Below, one piece after another: positions 1 through 11,846 of a stretch of 64,000 nucleotides of DNA. This DNA is from Maratus speciosus. Its lineage: Eukaryota; Arthropoda; Arachnida; Araneae; Salticidae. Every line of letters begins with the position of its first letter. The stretch's first letter is position 1. The stretch is from positions 30,568,852 through 30,632,851 of the forward strand of contig OZ010800.1 in assembly GCA_963932465.1 (NCBI GenBank), given 5' to 3'. The notes beneath the pieces are model-generated. The model did no database searches. It saw nothing but the letters and a program-made list of their open reading frames with translations, and was not told the DNA's origin. Position numbers and translations under genes: made by a program.

Positions 1-1256
1 AACGCTAAACTCAAAAATACATTGCTTTTCATTTTAGGTATTATATTTTCAAAGATATTGTCGAAGATGTAGCGCAAAAATATGTCCCCCACATCTAATT
101 CTTAATCTACTGAAACTAAAATTATGAAAAAATTAGAGGTAGTAGACGTTAATTTAAACCTTGCCGGAAAATTTTAGTGATTACCATAAGTCACATTGTT
201 TTTTAGAAAATCGCATTTTTCTGTTACACGCAAATTTCGATTTACGGGCATTCAGAAAATTTGTTGAGCATCGCTGGATGTACCTATCGTAGCAGAAATA
301 TAAAAGAATTATTGATAATGAATTTCGAAAAAAATCATCGGTAATTAGCCGAAATATTAACACTTAAAGATGCGGCCAGTTTGGACATACACAATGACAG
401 GGGCGGCGTACTCCATGCCTAGTTAACAACTTTTGATGATATATATGTGTCATATAATGTCCAGTAACAGTATAAAAGCAATAAATGCCAAACTGTTAAA
501 AACATACTAATTTCAGGCGTCTCAGGACTCTAAAAATTGGAAAAAAAAAGATCATTTTCAACATTTAATGTCTTAAAATGTATAAGATTTTAAAACACAA
601 TTTTTATTGGAATGAAAGATATAAGCAATATAAGAAAAATATACTTTCATTTCATGTACATAAAAAATTGCAAGATGCTGAATTAGTATTTATAGGGGGC
701 TCGAAACTGTTAGACATTTGCCGAACAGAAAATTGGCATAACAGTTTGCAGGATTACAAAATAAATATTGCAATTAGAATGAAAATTTTAGTGCTTAAAT
801 ATACTTCAGATTGTAATAATTACCCTGAACTTAAATAAATTTGTATTTAAAGCATTTTATATTTTTAATGCAATGTTGCATTTAGCTAATACAAAATTTT
901 GAAAATTTCAACAGTATAATCACATAAAAAAATATTTTTTTGAACAATAAAAAGGAAGTTTTTGTTTCAGTTTATACAGACTAACATGAAATATATGTTT
1001 TGAAAATTTCATGAAAAAATATTCAGAAGGTTTTGAGGTATCCTGGGCGTTATGCCCAAAAAACGACATTTGGAGAAAAATGGCTTCAAAGTTTCGGAAA
1101 CGCCGCTTCAGCTATTGAGGGAGTATAATTCTAAAAGCCATAACTTCTGTTCTAATGGGAATTTCAAGGAAACAATTATATCATAATGTTCAGGAGTTTA
1201 ACATCTAAATAAATTAAAATTTCTAAAATTTTGAAGCTTTAAGAGTCCTGCGCACA
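1..1256. other. AT-rich DNA, no recognisable gene
   Basis: Every reading frame is short and none resembles a known protein. An 86-codon open frame at 578-838 (plus) has low-complexity AT-driven composition and no recognisable domain. I see no repeat with a partner elsewhere in the window. Confidence 0.5.
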
Positions 1257-1261
1257 CTTAA

Positions 1262-1472
1262 CCTTTTCCGGTGCGGAGCAATTCTGTTTATAAACTTATG
1301 AAATAATGGACTGACACCAGAATTTATAAACTAATTTATTAGAAAATACGAACCTGCTTATTTTCACGTACATAATAAAAGGAAATTTTGTTATTAAATA
1401 TTCTTGGTGCTGTTTGTTTCTTTTGGAATTAAAATTGGGTGTCCTTTTTTAAGGACACCGCCCTCGAAAGGT
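1262..1472. mobile_element. candidate TTAA-flanked (piggyBac-type) MITE
   Basis: The block is flanked by TTAA at 1258-1261 and 1473-1476. Its left end reads CCTTTTCCGGTGCGG. The reverse complement of its right end reads ACCTTTCGAGGGCGG, so the ends are imperfect inverted repeats. A perfect short hairpin (GGTGTCC/GGACACC) lies just inside the right end. TTAA duplication with CCTTT-like ends is typical of piggyBac. The 211-bp length leaves no room for a transposase. TTAA is common in AT-rich DNA, so the call rests on the ends. Confidence 0.4.
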
Positions 1473-1476
1473 TTAA

Positions 1477-2330
1477 TTAGAATGAATCCCATAAATATTG
1501 TGGGATTCGCGAATAGTTTGCATTGAGTGTATCTCTCAATACGCCTCGAGTGACATTAAAAGTTAATTAAAAACCTATCTGGAAAAACGCGGCACTGACC
1601 AAGGCGGAGTTACCACTTTGCGACCTCCTTTCGAAGCGCGCTTAGCACAATGCCAAATTTAAACTTCGAACAAAGGTTTTGTTTAGCTACACTGCAGAAA
1701 TAAAGTTTATTTCTAGGCTGAATTTAGTTTTATGAAAGGCCAAATGAATTTTAAATATGCACTACTTTTATTTTCAGTACCGAATTAAGTTAATCATAAA
1801 CAGATTCGGATGATATTAAAAAAATGAGTTATACAGAATAGCTATATTTGATATTATTTAGGTTCCGTATGTCTTTGAACTTTCATGATATATCCATTTA
1901 CACCTTTCTAATATATGCTGTTATACCCAACCCTACGTTGTATATTTTTTTACAAAGTCTTGGTATTATTTTAGCAACGGTGTTTTACATAATACAATTA
2001 CAAATTCATATATTTATTCTACGGAACCTTCTGTGCGTAAGTAATACTCGCACTTCACCGTTTATTTTTAATATTTTTGTTTCATTTTCTATATAAGTGT
2101 GAATTTTAATATCATTTAATCTATTCTTCTATAAAATAAATCGTTTTTATTTTGTCCAAATTTCACAATATATTCATAATTAGATAAGAGTGATCTAATA
2201 CAGTGTTAAAATAGCATTTGTATCATCCATTTTGTATAATTTAATTACTGCTGTCGACTTGACACCAGCGGCTGTTTTAGGATGTCCAAAATGTCAGACG
2301 GTCTAGTGTTAAACTCGCTGTCAGCTGAGT
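1477..2330. other. AT-rich DNA with a short hairpin, no supported gene
   Basis: A hairpin (GAATCCCA...TGGGATTC) lies at about 1485-1509. An 82-codon hydrophobic open frame at 1848-2096 contains a GTAAGT at 2037, but hydrophobic frames are expected by chance in this base composition. Confidence 0.35.
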
Positions 2331-2400
2331 GCTCACTGGGCTAGTGGTTAAGTGCTCAATTCGAGATGCGCGGTCCAAACCCAAGGGAATCCATGGATGG
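2331..2400 (+). mobile_element. decayed tRNA-derived (SINE-like) head
   Basis: The stretch contains GGCTAGTGGTTAAGTG, which fits a tRNA A-box, and 34 bases later GGTCCAAACCC, a degenerate B-box. The spacing fits a tRNA-derived Pol III promoter. It is followed directly by a dispersed repeat that recurs at 38.36 kb, as in a SINE with a body. The cloverleaf is not intact, so I do not call a tRNA gene. Confidence 0.3.
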
Positions 2401-2409
2401 ACGATAGAA

Positions 2410-2955
2410 GTATTTAAAAACTAGAAAATAGGAATTCTGCTTTTTCAGAATTTAGTGTTGCCCCCGATGAAAAAAAAATATATGTATATATAAATAGTAC
2501 AAAACATATTTCAATTTTAAGATTTAAAGCACACGCTTTTATTTTATTTAAAATGACGTCATTTGCATCCGCTTAAGAATTCCACATTTAAACATCTACA
2601 GCAAAGCATGCATAGGATGTCACTATCGCAAAATAATACACAAATGCAGCAAAAACATGCCGTCATTAAAGAAACTCGACAGAAAAAAATGGCTATCTAA
2701 TGATACATAGACATTCATTTGTTTGTAACATTAATATAGACGATTTCCGTCGTGACGTCAGTCCTGACGCTTTGGTTGGAAACTGACACCAAACAAACGA
2801 TTGCTATGTTGTATTTCTATCTTGTTTGTGTGTTGCAGCTACATCTTATATCTATATCTCACATCTAAGTGTTTTAATACTTGATATGAGCTGGTAACAT
2901 TTTTCAAGATTTATGTTTAAAAAGAAATGACGCATAGCAACCGTTTGTTTGGAGA
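2410..2955 (+). repeat. dispersed repeat, copy 1 (partner 38360-38915)
   Basis: This 545-bp block is colinear with 38360-38915 in the same orientation. Shared landmarks include GGAATTCTGCTTTTTCAG near the start, a TGACGTCATTTGCAT-like block, and CAAACAAACG near the end. The right part (about 2745-2955) corresponds to most of the inverted-repeat element seen complete at 38.7-38.96 kb, but here its outer right end is missing. Copies differ at many positions, so this is an old family. Confidence 0.8.
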
Positions 2956-3219
2956 TGGAACGCGCAGGGACATTTCGAAGGTTTCTAAGAAGATTTCTAA
3001 GTAAAATGCCACTTATTCTCAAAAATAATTTTTTTTGTGATAAATGCGTGCCATAATGCTTATAATGTACCCTTGAATAATATTTAAGATAAAATTTACA
3101 AAAAATAAAAAAAAATTGAAAAATTTGGAAATTTGGAAATTTTTACGAAAAAATTTCAATTTTTTTTTTTAACCTTTAAACTCAAATATATAAAATTCGA
3201 TGCTCTATTTTATTTATGT

Positions 3220-4600
3220 ACTAGCAGGCTATGCCCGCTGCGCTGGTCAATATTTCCAAATGAGCCTTGGATTAAACGAAACAAATTTGAACTTGTATTT
3301 TAAACAATTTGGACCTTCAGCTGGTCTTTGCTCATTGCTGAAAAAGATGCAATCTAACGCCATTGCAATGTTATATTATCTTAAGCGTTGGACAAAATTT
3401 AGCTATTAACCAGCAATTCTTTTAGTTGATTATTAACAGTGCACTTTTGGTAGGGTAATGTGACCCTTATGACAACAAGAATTAAAATGGTCTCTGATCT
3501 GACATTACTAAATTAGTATCCATTAGAATGATTGCACAGATTGACCATTGAACACGAATAATGTTTAGGTGGTTCATTTTCGTTTGAGAGTTCTTGAACT
3601 CCTGGAATCTCAGTTCGCACAATATGTAATTCTGGTAGCTTAAATATAATCTGACTGAATATTACGCTATATTTCTTAATAAACGTTGTCTTGTGACAGA
3701 TCTACTACTCCTGTTTTCTCTCTTTGGATTCCAGCAGAGTAAATACCGTAAAAATGTATTGAACAATTTGCAGTCAAAAAAGAATGTTTAACTTTCATAT
3801 TTCAAAGAAAAGTGAAATACAAAAAATGGTGTTTTTAAAGCTAAATTGTTTGAATAAAATTAAAATGACGTCATTTTCACTGCCTTTTCATTTTGTAGAT
3901 CATTTACAATCATGTAACCGTTTACACGTTACAAAACTCGATGACTTAATCTTGTAAAAAAAATAAACCTCTTGCATCAAATAAAATCTTTATAATCATC
4001 TGTAATCGACTCCATTGTGATGGTTGAAGTCAAACATTAAGGCTGATGCAACAATATTGTTGCACATTTACCAGAGTTAATGACAAAACAAACTTAATTA
4101 CTCGTCAAGTTACGATCCAATAAATAGTGTCAGAATTTTGTCGAGTCAATTATAAATTTTTTATAAACAAATATTCATGTCTTAAATAGACCTGACAACG
4201 ATAAATAAAGTTAGTTACACAAAAATTTTTAGCAATAAGCATTTTGGTGAATACTTGAACCGAAGATTTATTTTGCAATTTTTGAAAGAGCATAATAACA
4301 CGGACAAACAAATAGGCCTGCTAATTCCATTATAGTTAAGAGTAAATTAATCTACCGTCTGTTGCGTGAAAATCCCAGATTATGAAAATAACTTAATTTG
4401 TTGCTAACTTCAGCTAATGCGACGAATTAGAAAAAAATATCTGAAATTAAATTCAGCAAGCAATTTTTATTGCAAAATTTTGTCTTTTTTTTACAAAAAT
4501 AATAACGCATAATTGCAGAAATCTTCTTAAGAATCTTCTCATATCCTAACTTTTAAAGCAGTAAATATTCCTATAGGTGAAATTAGCAGTAGGTCCGATA
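3220..4600 (+). repeat. dispersed repeat family B, copy 1
   Basis: The block starts with ACTAGCAGGCTATGCCCGC followed by TGCGCTGG and is colinear with the pieces 45629-46608, 48822-49236 and 52423-52750. Those pieces are one copy split by later insertions. The uninterrupted order here (head, then the AATAAAGT block near 4200, then CGAAGATTTATTTT near 4262, then the GCAAGCAATTTTTATT block near 4456) proves the order of the split copy. An open frame at 3200-3409 starts across the head and is not a convincing gene. Confidence 0.75.
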
Positions 4601-6289
4601 ATAGGTAAATCAGCTATAATTAAATAAGCTATTAATTTAAATAAGCTATAATTAAATATAATAAGGCAATAATAAGGCTTTTATTTAATTAAATATAATA
4701 TAATTAAAATAATTTAAAAAATTGAATGTTTTATTTTATCTCAATATTTTATTCTTTTTAAGAAAAGTAAAAAAATATATATATGTATGTAAATTAATTT
4801 TATAGGAAACTTTCATAAAAGTATGCTTTGAAGTTTCATATTTCTCATCAATCTGCTTCTTTAAAAAATCTGCTGGGTAAAATCTTATCGCTCTATTCCA
4901 AAAAAAAGTAACTAACGCTGTCACCGCCACCGCCACCGCCACCGCCTCCGCCGGTTTTGCATTTTTTGTTACCGGAGGTCTTTCTTCCTTAATATTACGA
5001 AAAATATTGCATACAAAAATATGAAAATCGGTGGTATTATAGAGAAATGTTTGAAAAATACGCTGATGCAGACAGTTTTCAAATCGAAGAATTATTTTAA
5101 GAGATATTTTATGCTAAATTTGGACAAAATCGTTCTATTAAAAACGTCCTATAGGAGCTACAACTGTACATGGGATCATTTTAATCATTTTTAGATCATT
5201 TTATACGTTAGAAATTCCCGGTGTGCACACTGCATTTATTGTTTTAATTTGACTCATTTTTATAGGTTTTATTTCTATTTTAAATTCATTTTTTTTAGCA
5301 TTTCGAGAGATATTTTTTACTTATTTTAGAAAATTGTACTAATTTAACCTGTTGCCAACTGTATAAACAGCGCAAACAATAATGTTTGCTTCAAATTAAA
5401 AATTTTTTTACACGTGACTATTATAAACAGATAAAAAATTTCAAATTATAATTAAATAATTACACATAAAAAGCAGGAACGTATTGAAAATTACTTCATA
5501 AAAACTATATTTACAAGTGAATTTTAAAAGACAAAGGATATTGTAAAATAATAAATTCATTAACATGCGCAAGAAGTCTTAAATAGGAGAAATTGCGTCA
5601 AATTACACTTATTACGTAAAATGAACAAAAAATAATATTGCAAAACAGTTTAAATTTAAGAAATGCGCGAGGCATGTGTTTGATATTTTGAGATGATCTT
5701 TTCAACTACTTTCGTTAGAACAGCGCAAATCATATTTTATATCTAACAAAAGTATTTCCACATGAATATTAAAAAGAGAAAGAAAAATTTGGTGAAAATT
5801 ACGTCAGATTAAAAACGATACATTTAAAATTTCTTATTTAAAAGAACTTTCTTTTCGCTTTGTTAAAAAATACCGGGAGAAAATTAATCTGTTTTACTTC
5901 CTTCATTTTATATTAGCTTATTTTTAAATGTTTAACTGATTTTATTTAATCAAAGACAAAACAGTCATTGTATCTTTTAACTGTATCTTTTATCTTATTT
6001 GGCCTTAAAATTTCCCAATCAAAGAGACATGAATAGAAATCCGTTTATAGGGGCGCCACTGTTTTTTAAATTATAACTCAATCTTCCGAAATCTTTTTAA
6101 AGCGGATCAAATTAGCCTGCTTTTATAATCTGCAGTGTCTGACCGGGGGTTAGCAGCGTAGCTCGTAGAGTCAGAGCCCCCTAGTTATATAAAATTACTC
6201 AGTAAAAATATGATGTAACATAAAAGATAAATCACTTTAAAAGATACTTGCCTCACTTTCAAAGTCAACACATTTGAATTATATTAACC
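4601..6289. other. AT-rich DNA, no gene seen
   Basis: It contains a (CACCGC)n microsatellite at 4921-4950 and a G/C-rich patch near 6142-6182 with an imperfect GGGGG...CCCCC hairpin that could be the edge of an old transposon. No convincing reading frame. Confidence 0.45.
4921..4950. repeat. (CACCGC)n microsatellite
   Basis: Four to five tandem CACCGC/CCGCCA hexamers stand out in AT-rich surroundings. The open frame across it on the minus strand is a by-product of the repeat. Confidence 0.85.
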
Positions 6290-6589
6290 TGTGATGATTT
6301 TATTTATTGCCTAAGTGGGACAGAATCACCGGACCTCAAGGGTCCGATGTAGATTCTATTTGCCCCACCCGGAGTGCTCCCCGACACGCGGGGATTCGTT
6401 AACAATAATAATAATAATAATAATATGTACAATACAAGCTCCTCCCGCCGGAGCACAGGCTGCTCCCTCGCGACAAGGGGCGGGTGAGCAGAATGGGTGA
6501 GCGTGGAGTGTGCTGGATCACACAAAAAGTCCAGTTAATTGTGGAGGAGTAGCCACAAGGTTGTGGGTAAGTTGCAGCACCATGCAGGT
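6290..6589 (-). other. LINE 3' UTR with (ATT)n run and polyadenylation signal
   Basis: Downstream of the ORF2 tail on the minus strand is GC-rich sequence with self-complementary stretches (CCGGCGGGAGG, CCCGCGTGTCGGGG), a short (ATT)n run at 6403-6424 and AATAAATAAA near 6300. Both are expected near a LINE 3' end. The open frames across it are chance. Confidence 0.6.
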
Positions 6590-6865
6590 CTATGAGGTGA
6601 GGTTTGTTAGTTCCATTTGAAATTTATAAATTCTATTTAATTTGCCTATAAGAAGGGGTCTTGTTAGAATATTGGAAAGCCAATTTTCGGGAAGGATGCG
6701 GGGGCGTTTAATATGCCAGGCTTGGGTAAGTGTGCAGTGATAGTAGCTATGTTCTGGAGAGCCGACCTCGCCACACTCGCAGAAGGGGGTGGCTGCGTTT
6801 AATATGCCAGGCTTGGGTAAGTGTGCAGTGATAGTAGCTATGTTCTGGAGAGCCGACCTCGCCAC
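6590..6865 (-). pseudogene. LINE ORF2 C-terminal tail, displaced frame
   Basis: This frame holds a second copy of the CCHC knuckle (CECGEVGS then PEHSYYHC) followed by the natural C-terminus of the LINE protein (HIKRPRILPENW onward, ending in NLTS). It is displaced because the 91-bp tandem duplication put one knuckle copy in each of two frames. 91 is not a multiple of three, so the tail can no longer be reached from the RNase H frame. Confidence 0.8.
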
Positions 6866-6885
6866 ACTCGCAGAAGGGGGTGGCT
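6704..6885. repeat. 91-bp tandem duplication inside LINE ORF2
   Basis: Positions 6704-6794 and 6795-6885 are two almost identical 91-bp units, from GCGTTTAATATGCCAGG to GGGGGTGGCTGC. I see no difference inside the units, so the duplication is young relative to the other repeats here, or it is an assembly artefact. It duplicates the CCHC knuckle and shifts the reading frame by one. Confidence 0.95.
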
Positions 6886-7868
6886 GCCCGATAGAAGCGT
6901 TTCAAGTATTCTTTGAAAGGTCCATGGCCAGAGAGGAATGCTGTGGTTGCTGGTGAGAGAAAGTACATTTCTCTTGACACTATACGTATGAGATCGTATG
7001 TGTATCTACCTTTGGTAGACGCATCCCAATAAATTTGCCACTCTGAGATGATTTTTTGATTCAACCTTCTGCGAATGTGTGAGGGGGGAAGGGGAAGGGT
7101 AAAATCTATTGATGTTCTAGCCGTTGCTTCTTTAGCCAACCTGTCAGCCCGCTCATTGCCCTCAATGCCAATGTGGGCCGACACGTGACCCAGGGCGACT
7201 TTGTGTATGAGAGAGAGTAACTTAATTTTTATATCAAGGACTAAAGGGTTCTTAGTTCTGTGCGCGAAGATTGACTGTAAGCCTGAAAGACTATCACTGT
7301 ACAGCCTGATGAAGGAAGGAGGTTGGGAAGAGATCCAATCTAGTGCCCGCAGAATCGCAAAAAGTTCTGCTTGGAATACAGAGTTATCATCTCCGATTCT
7401 ACAGGCCCATTCATGGACCACCACATCGTTCCGCATGACGCAGAATGCTGACGCCACGCCCGATTCCGTGCGGGATCCATCAGTGTATACGATTGGGACT
7501 CTTGAGGGTACAAATGAATGTTTAGAAGGGTTGACTTGCAGATGTGATGTTTCTTTTGCAGGATGCAGGAACCAGCTGCTGACTTTCCTTTGTATGTCTG
7601 TTTGTGGAAAATGCGCGTCTTGCGTTTGTTTGTGATCGAGGTGAAGGATTCTGTTTTTGGTGTATTCATAATTTAGTGTTATTTTTATGGGAGGGATACC
7701 CGTAAGTACTGCGAGCGCGTCTGTGGAGATTGTTTTATATCCCCTCGCCATTCGTAGTAGGAACATCCTTTGCAGCGAGGGAAGTTTGTCCTTGACTCTA
7801 CTGGTGAGGTTTCCTCCCCAGACGCCCACGCCGTAGAAGATGATCCGTTCCACAATTGTGTGATCCAC
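6747..7868 (-). pseudogene. LINE ORF2, RNase H and C-terminal CCHC part (frameshifted)
   Basis: This is a 373-codon frame continuing ORF2. The RNase H domain spans residues about 122-250: YTDGS at 128 (D130), QAELFA at 166 (E168), YSDS at 190 (D192), and H228 leading to HIGIEGNERADRLAKEA with D242. All four catalytic acidic residues are present. A terminal zinc knuckle is C333-C335-H343-C348, the C-x-C-x7-H-x4-C type found after RNase H or RT in many LINEs. Immediately after it the frame runs into the second copy of a 91-bp duplication and becomes unrelated sequence (end near residue 373). The frame is joined to the RT part only by assuming the indel near 7868-7880. RNase H removes RNA from the RNA-DNA hybrid during integration. 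Confidence 0.9.
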
Positions 7869-10273
7869 ATTTTTAACATGTTGGGCTTAATGCCCCAAGA
7901 TTTAGATGTTAACTTGCAACTATTATTGTGAAGTGTTGCTAAGCGTAATTTAAGTGCGTTGATGTGTTCCGTCCAGCTCTGATGTTTGTCTATTGTAATT
8001 CCTAATAATTTCATGTGTTTAACGTGTTTGACGCTGCGCCCGTTGATTCGCATCACGGGGTTTCGTTTGAGAACTATGGGTTTGTCAAATGTAAGTGCTT
8101 GAGATTTTCCTGGTGAGAGCTGGAGGTGTAGGTCGGTCAGCAGCTGTAGGAAAACAGGGAATGCTTGACGTGCCGCAATTTCAAGATCTAGGCGCCGGCG
8201 ACCAGAGAAGATAAAACTGAAATCATCGGCAAAGGCGAAGAGCAAAAAGCCTAATTTATCGAGTTCTTTTAATATTACGTTTGCTATGAGCAACCAAAGA
8301 ATTGGTCCAAGGCAGGACCCTTGTGGGCAGCCTTTTTCTAGTTGGTGCACTGATGTGCCAGTGCCCCAGTTAATTAATATGCTTCGGCGAGAGAGATATA
8401 AGCCGATGGTTCCAGCTATATTTCCCGGACAGTCGATTGCAATAAGCTGGAGTAAGATGTCCCGCCACTCCACATTATCAAATGCACCTTTGATATCAAG
8501 GGAGACTAGGGAGGTGTAGAGTCCAGAGTCTTGACTGAGGGCAACGGAGGACATGATGTCGAACAAAGCTTTTTCACAAGATCTGCCCTCTCTGAACCCG
8601 TATTGCCTGTGGTGCAGGATATTGCGGGATTCCAAGTAATGTACTAATCGTGTTACTAGGAGTTTTTCTAGTAATTTACCTAACGTTGGAAGAAGGCAGA
8701 TTGGTCTATATGCACTGGGTTCAGAGGGGTTCTTCCCTTGCTTCTGGAAGTAGACTACCTCTCCCTGTCTCAGAGTGAGCAGGAAGTAATTGTACGATAG
8801 GCAAAGATTTGCCCATCTTGTGAATATATTTGGAATAATTTTGAATGTTAACTTTAGGATGCGAAAATCAATACAGTCAGGGCCTGGAGCTTTTTTGTCA
8901 TCGAACGTTTTGAATGCCTGTGACAGCTCTGCTTTTGTAAAAGGGAGGTCGTCTGGTGCATTAAATGTTAGGTTATCATTATTGTTGTTTGGGTATGCCG
9001 AAGGCCCGAAAAGTTCTTTTGTTAAGTACTCCATATTGTGCTGCTTGGACGCTCTAGACGAGGGCAGTTCAAGCTTAATTTCGTCTGGCCGAAAGAATTT
9101 ACCCGTGAAGAATTTTTGTGCAGTGCCATTCGGATCGGTTTGATTGCTGCAGAATTTCCGCCATGCTTGATTCTTGGTATCAAGAACACTGCGTTTATAT
9201 TTGGCTGCCAACAGTTTGTAGCGAGCTGCTAGTGCTCGGAAGTTGTCCGTGTCCTCTTGTGTTGGTCGAAGTGATTTCAACTTCCTTCTTAAGGCTGTTA
9301 GTTGGTTACGTTTTGTGCGGAGGTCTGCCGTCCAGAAGGAGAAATTAACAGACCTATGTGTGTTTTTGTATCTAAAGGATGCTTTAGCTGCCATCTGCAT
9401 TGTATTTATGAGGACCTCTGTGAGGTGGTTAAGTTTTGTTGTATCTGTGACATCCTTTAGGTGTTGGCTGAGGAGTGATTTGTGAGTTTTTATTATGTGT
9501 GTAAACTTGCGCAGGTTACCCCGTGTGGTATTAAACCTGCGTTGCATGGTGTGAAGTGGTGTAATTTCGAAACCAAAAGTAATGTATTTGTGGTCAGAGT
9601 CGCTATGAATATCCGAGACATGCCAATCACGAATTTTGCGATTCGCCAAAGGGTTGACCAGGGTGTGATCCGGGAAACCCCTGGCCACCACTCTGCCTAT
9701 GCTGTCTTCTTTGACAAATGTGTGTGCTGTGTCGTCGATATTTGATATGGCTAGATTGTTTTTAATCAGATATTCAATTAGGGGTTCTTCACGGGCATTG
9801 GACCGCGCATAACCCCATAGGGTTGATTGCGCATTAAAATCTCCGCCACAAATGAAGTAATGCCTTTGTGTGATAAGGTGTTCCCACTCTTCGAGGGTAT
9901 CCTCAAAATCTAAGCGTGGTGCAGCATAAGTCGAGCCAACTATCAACTGACCCTCCTTGTCTGTGATGGTTATGAAGGCGCAGTGTTGACCTGTGAAAAG
10001 ATGTGTGTAATTTATGTTTGTGTTCCTGACGACCACATGAGCCGTATTTGCTTTCGATGAGAAAATTGGCCAGGACGGCGGAATGTCCGGAACTTTGCCA
10101 TTGTTACAGTAAGCATCCTGCAGCAGTGCAATATCCGCTCCAGATGTGATCATAAAATTCCTCAAGGATACATTTGCTGATTTACAGTGATTTAGGTTGA
10201 TTTGTACAAATTTAATATAGCCAAAAGGGGGAGATGGTGGCAAATTAATTGAGGGATCCTGGGAAGAAGTCAT
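7685..10273 (-). pseudogene. LINE ORF2, endonuclease and reverse transcriptase part
   Basis: This is an 862-codon open frame. Residues 20-235 form an APE-type endonuclease: QINLNHCK at 24-31, LLQD at 50-53, GGDFNAQSTLWG at 143-154, PDHTL at 201-205 and SDSDHKY at 224-230. The reverse transcriptase runs from KKAPGPD at 460 through AYRPICLLP at 521, QYGFREGRS at 557, SLDIKGAF at 591 (first catalytic Asp), GCPQGS at 648, FADD at 681 and GKS at 722. Together they nick target DNA and prime cDNA synthesis. Two oddities stand out: the usual catalytic Glu of the LQE motif is Asp here (D53), and the polymerase motif is FADD rather than YADD. After about residue 800 the frame leaves the family sequence. 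The true continuation is in another frame starting near 7868, so one small indel near 7868-7880 separates RT from RNase H. Confidence 0.93.
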
Positions 10274-10290
10274 CTGATATAATTGCTAAA

Positions 10291-11490
10291 TTAATAGATT
10301 GCTATATAAATAGAGTACTTGGGGAAACTCCAAATGGAGAAATAATATAAAGTGTTAGGTTTAGTTTTAAAAGGGCCTACCTCTTTGGCCTGCACGGTGA
10401 TGAGTGTCGTGAGTATCTTCATGGGGCGGGAGTGGCCAGTGTCGGTAGACAGGTGTCCAGTCCCTGGCAGGCCATTGTGGGGGATGCTGAGAGTCCACTG
10501 TGTGTTGGAATTCCTGGATTTTGGTTCGACTGGGTTGCTTTGAAGAAAGATGCTATTAAGGCGTTCTCTTTCGTTGGCATACGCTGCTTGGAAAACCGGG
10601 CAGATGGGATCTGAAGCTGCGTGCTTGGTGTTGAAGCGAGTCCCTTCAACATTATTATGCGCTAGGCAATTGACGCAGCCATGTGGCAAGTCACATGCCC
10701 TTGGTTCATGCGCATCCCCACAGTTAGAGCAGTATTCTCTGCTTCTACAACGTTTCCTGTCGTGATCAAACGCTTTGCAATTCGTGCATCTTTGCACCGA
10801 TGTGTGAGGTCGCAGACGGCATGACTTAAGTCCAAGGGTTAGTCCATTTGATGCTATAATGGCCCTTCCTAAACCTCTGGGCATGACTATTATCCAGTTC
10901 TTTGTATTTTGTGACTTCCTCGATTTGAATGAAGTGAGAAACAATAGCTCATCTTCTCTTGCCTGGAAGTTGGTTTGTATATTTTCCTTTATTTGTGTGT
11001 CTGTTATTTGTTCTGGTACGTCTAGCAGGATCATCTTAAATGTGGGAATGGTTTTATGTAGAACCACTAGAGTTCCGTTTAGAATCTGGTTCTTCTGTAA
11101 TTCTCTTTTGAGGTATGAGGCATCAGCTTCGGATTTACACTTAATTTCCATTTGGTGTTGTCTTATAAATATTTTCTCTACTTTAGCTGCAGTGTGGCCA
11201 TTATGCTTAAGTATTTGTTGTTGTATTGTTTGGCCAGGCATCTTTGAGGTTCCTTTGACTATTAGTGTTCTTTTATAGGCTCTGTCATGCGATGGATGGG
11301 TTTGGGCCGTGATACTGATTGGGCGAGCTGTATCTGGACCATGTACTAATGTTGGCTGAGTTACAGGCAGATCCGGTGATTCTCTTGGTGGTGGGAGGGG
11401 AATGATGGTTGGGCTATGTGCGAGTTCTCTTCTAATACTGTTTTGAATTTTTCGCCGATATCTTCTAAAGAGGGTATAGAGCTTAGGCAT
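10291..11490 (-). pseudogene. LINE ORF1, RNA-binding part with three CCHC zinc knuckles
   Basis: This is a 399-codon open frame. Residues about 75-230 look like the RRM/PRE-C2HC region of Jockey/I ORF1 proteins (RTLIVKG near 74-80). Three zinc knuckles follow: C235-C238-H243-C248, C254-C257-H261-C266, and C272-C275 with H290-C297. These bind element RNA in a cytoplasmic ribonucleoprotein. The listed first ATG is probably internal, because the true N-terminus lies in the overlapping frame at 11361-11846. The stop lies 17 bases before the ORF2 start, an arrangement that suits termination-reinitiation. C-terminal residues after about 320 are low in recognisable features. Confidence 0.85.
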
Positions 11491-11846
11491 TTATTAACAT
11501 TGTTTTTTAACTCTACGATAAAGCATTCTTGTTTTGCTATGGTTTCCTCCTGTAACTTTTTCAGGTCTTGTTGTTTTTCTAGTTCTGCTGTCAATTCAGC
11601 GCATTTCGGCACCAGGGCCATGAATATCCTGTTTAGTATTTTCAGGTTATTTTGGATTGTATCGTCCTCACTGTCCTCAGAGCACTTAAGGCCCTTTATC
11701 ACGATCTGTTTACCTTTATAAAGGAGATCTGTTATAGACATATCTTTCAGGGTCTGTTGTGTATTATCAGATTTTATTGAGTTGAGTCTGTCTGAGCGTC
11801 GCATTCGGCCAGTCGTGAGAGGAAGCTTATCTCTATACTTGCCCAT
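11361..11846 (-). pseudogene. LINE ORF1, N-terminal part (coiled coil)
   Basis: This 161-codon frame begins at the first ATG after the leader, with a start close to MGKYRDKLPLTTGRMRRSDR. Residues about 70-125 are rich in Leu, Glu, Lys and Gln (ELTAELEKQQDLKKLQEE) and look like a coiled coil, the usual trimerising part of LINE ORF1 proteins. The frame stops at 11361. The next frame, open through 11490-10291, carries the RNA-binding part. In the overlap both frames are open, so a single small insertion or deletion explains the break. The most likely original gene is one ORF1 of about 500 residues. The alternative, that this is a separate upstream ORF, is less likely because the second frame has no good start of its own. 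Confidence 0.7.

Noticed and set aside
1848..2096. 82-codon hydrophobic frame containing GTAAGT
   Set aside because: Looks like a membrane segment but has the composition expected of AT-rich noncoding DNA. No homologous domain recognised and no second exon.
7201..11721. Several plus-strand frames of 60-144 codons across the LINE
   Set aside because: They are antisense shadows of ORF1 and ORF2, whose minus-strand products carry clear domains.
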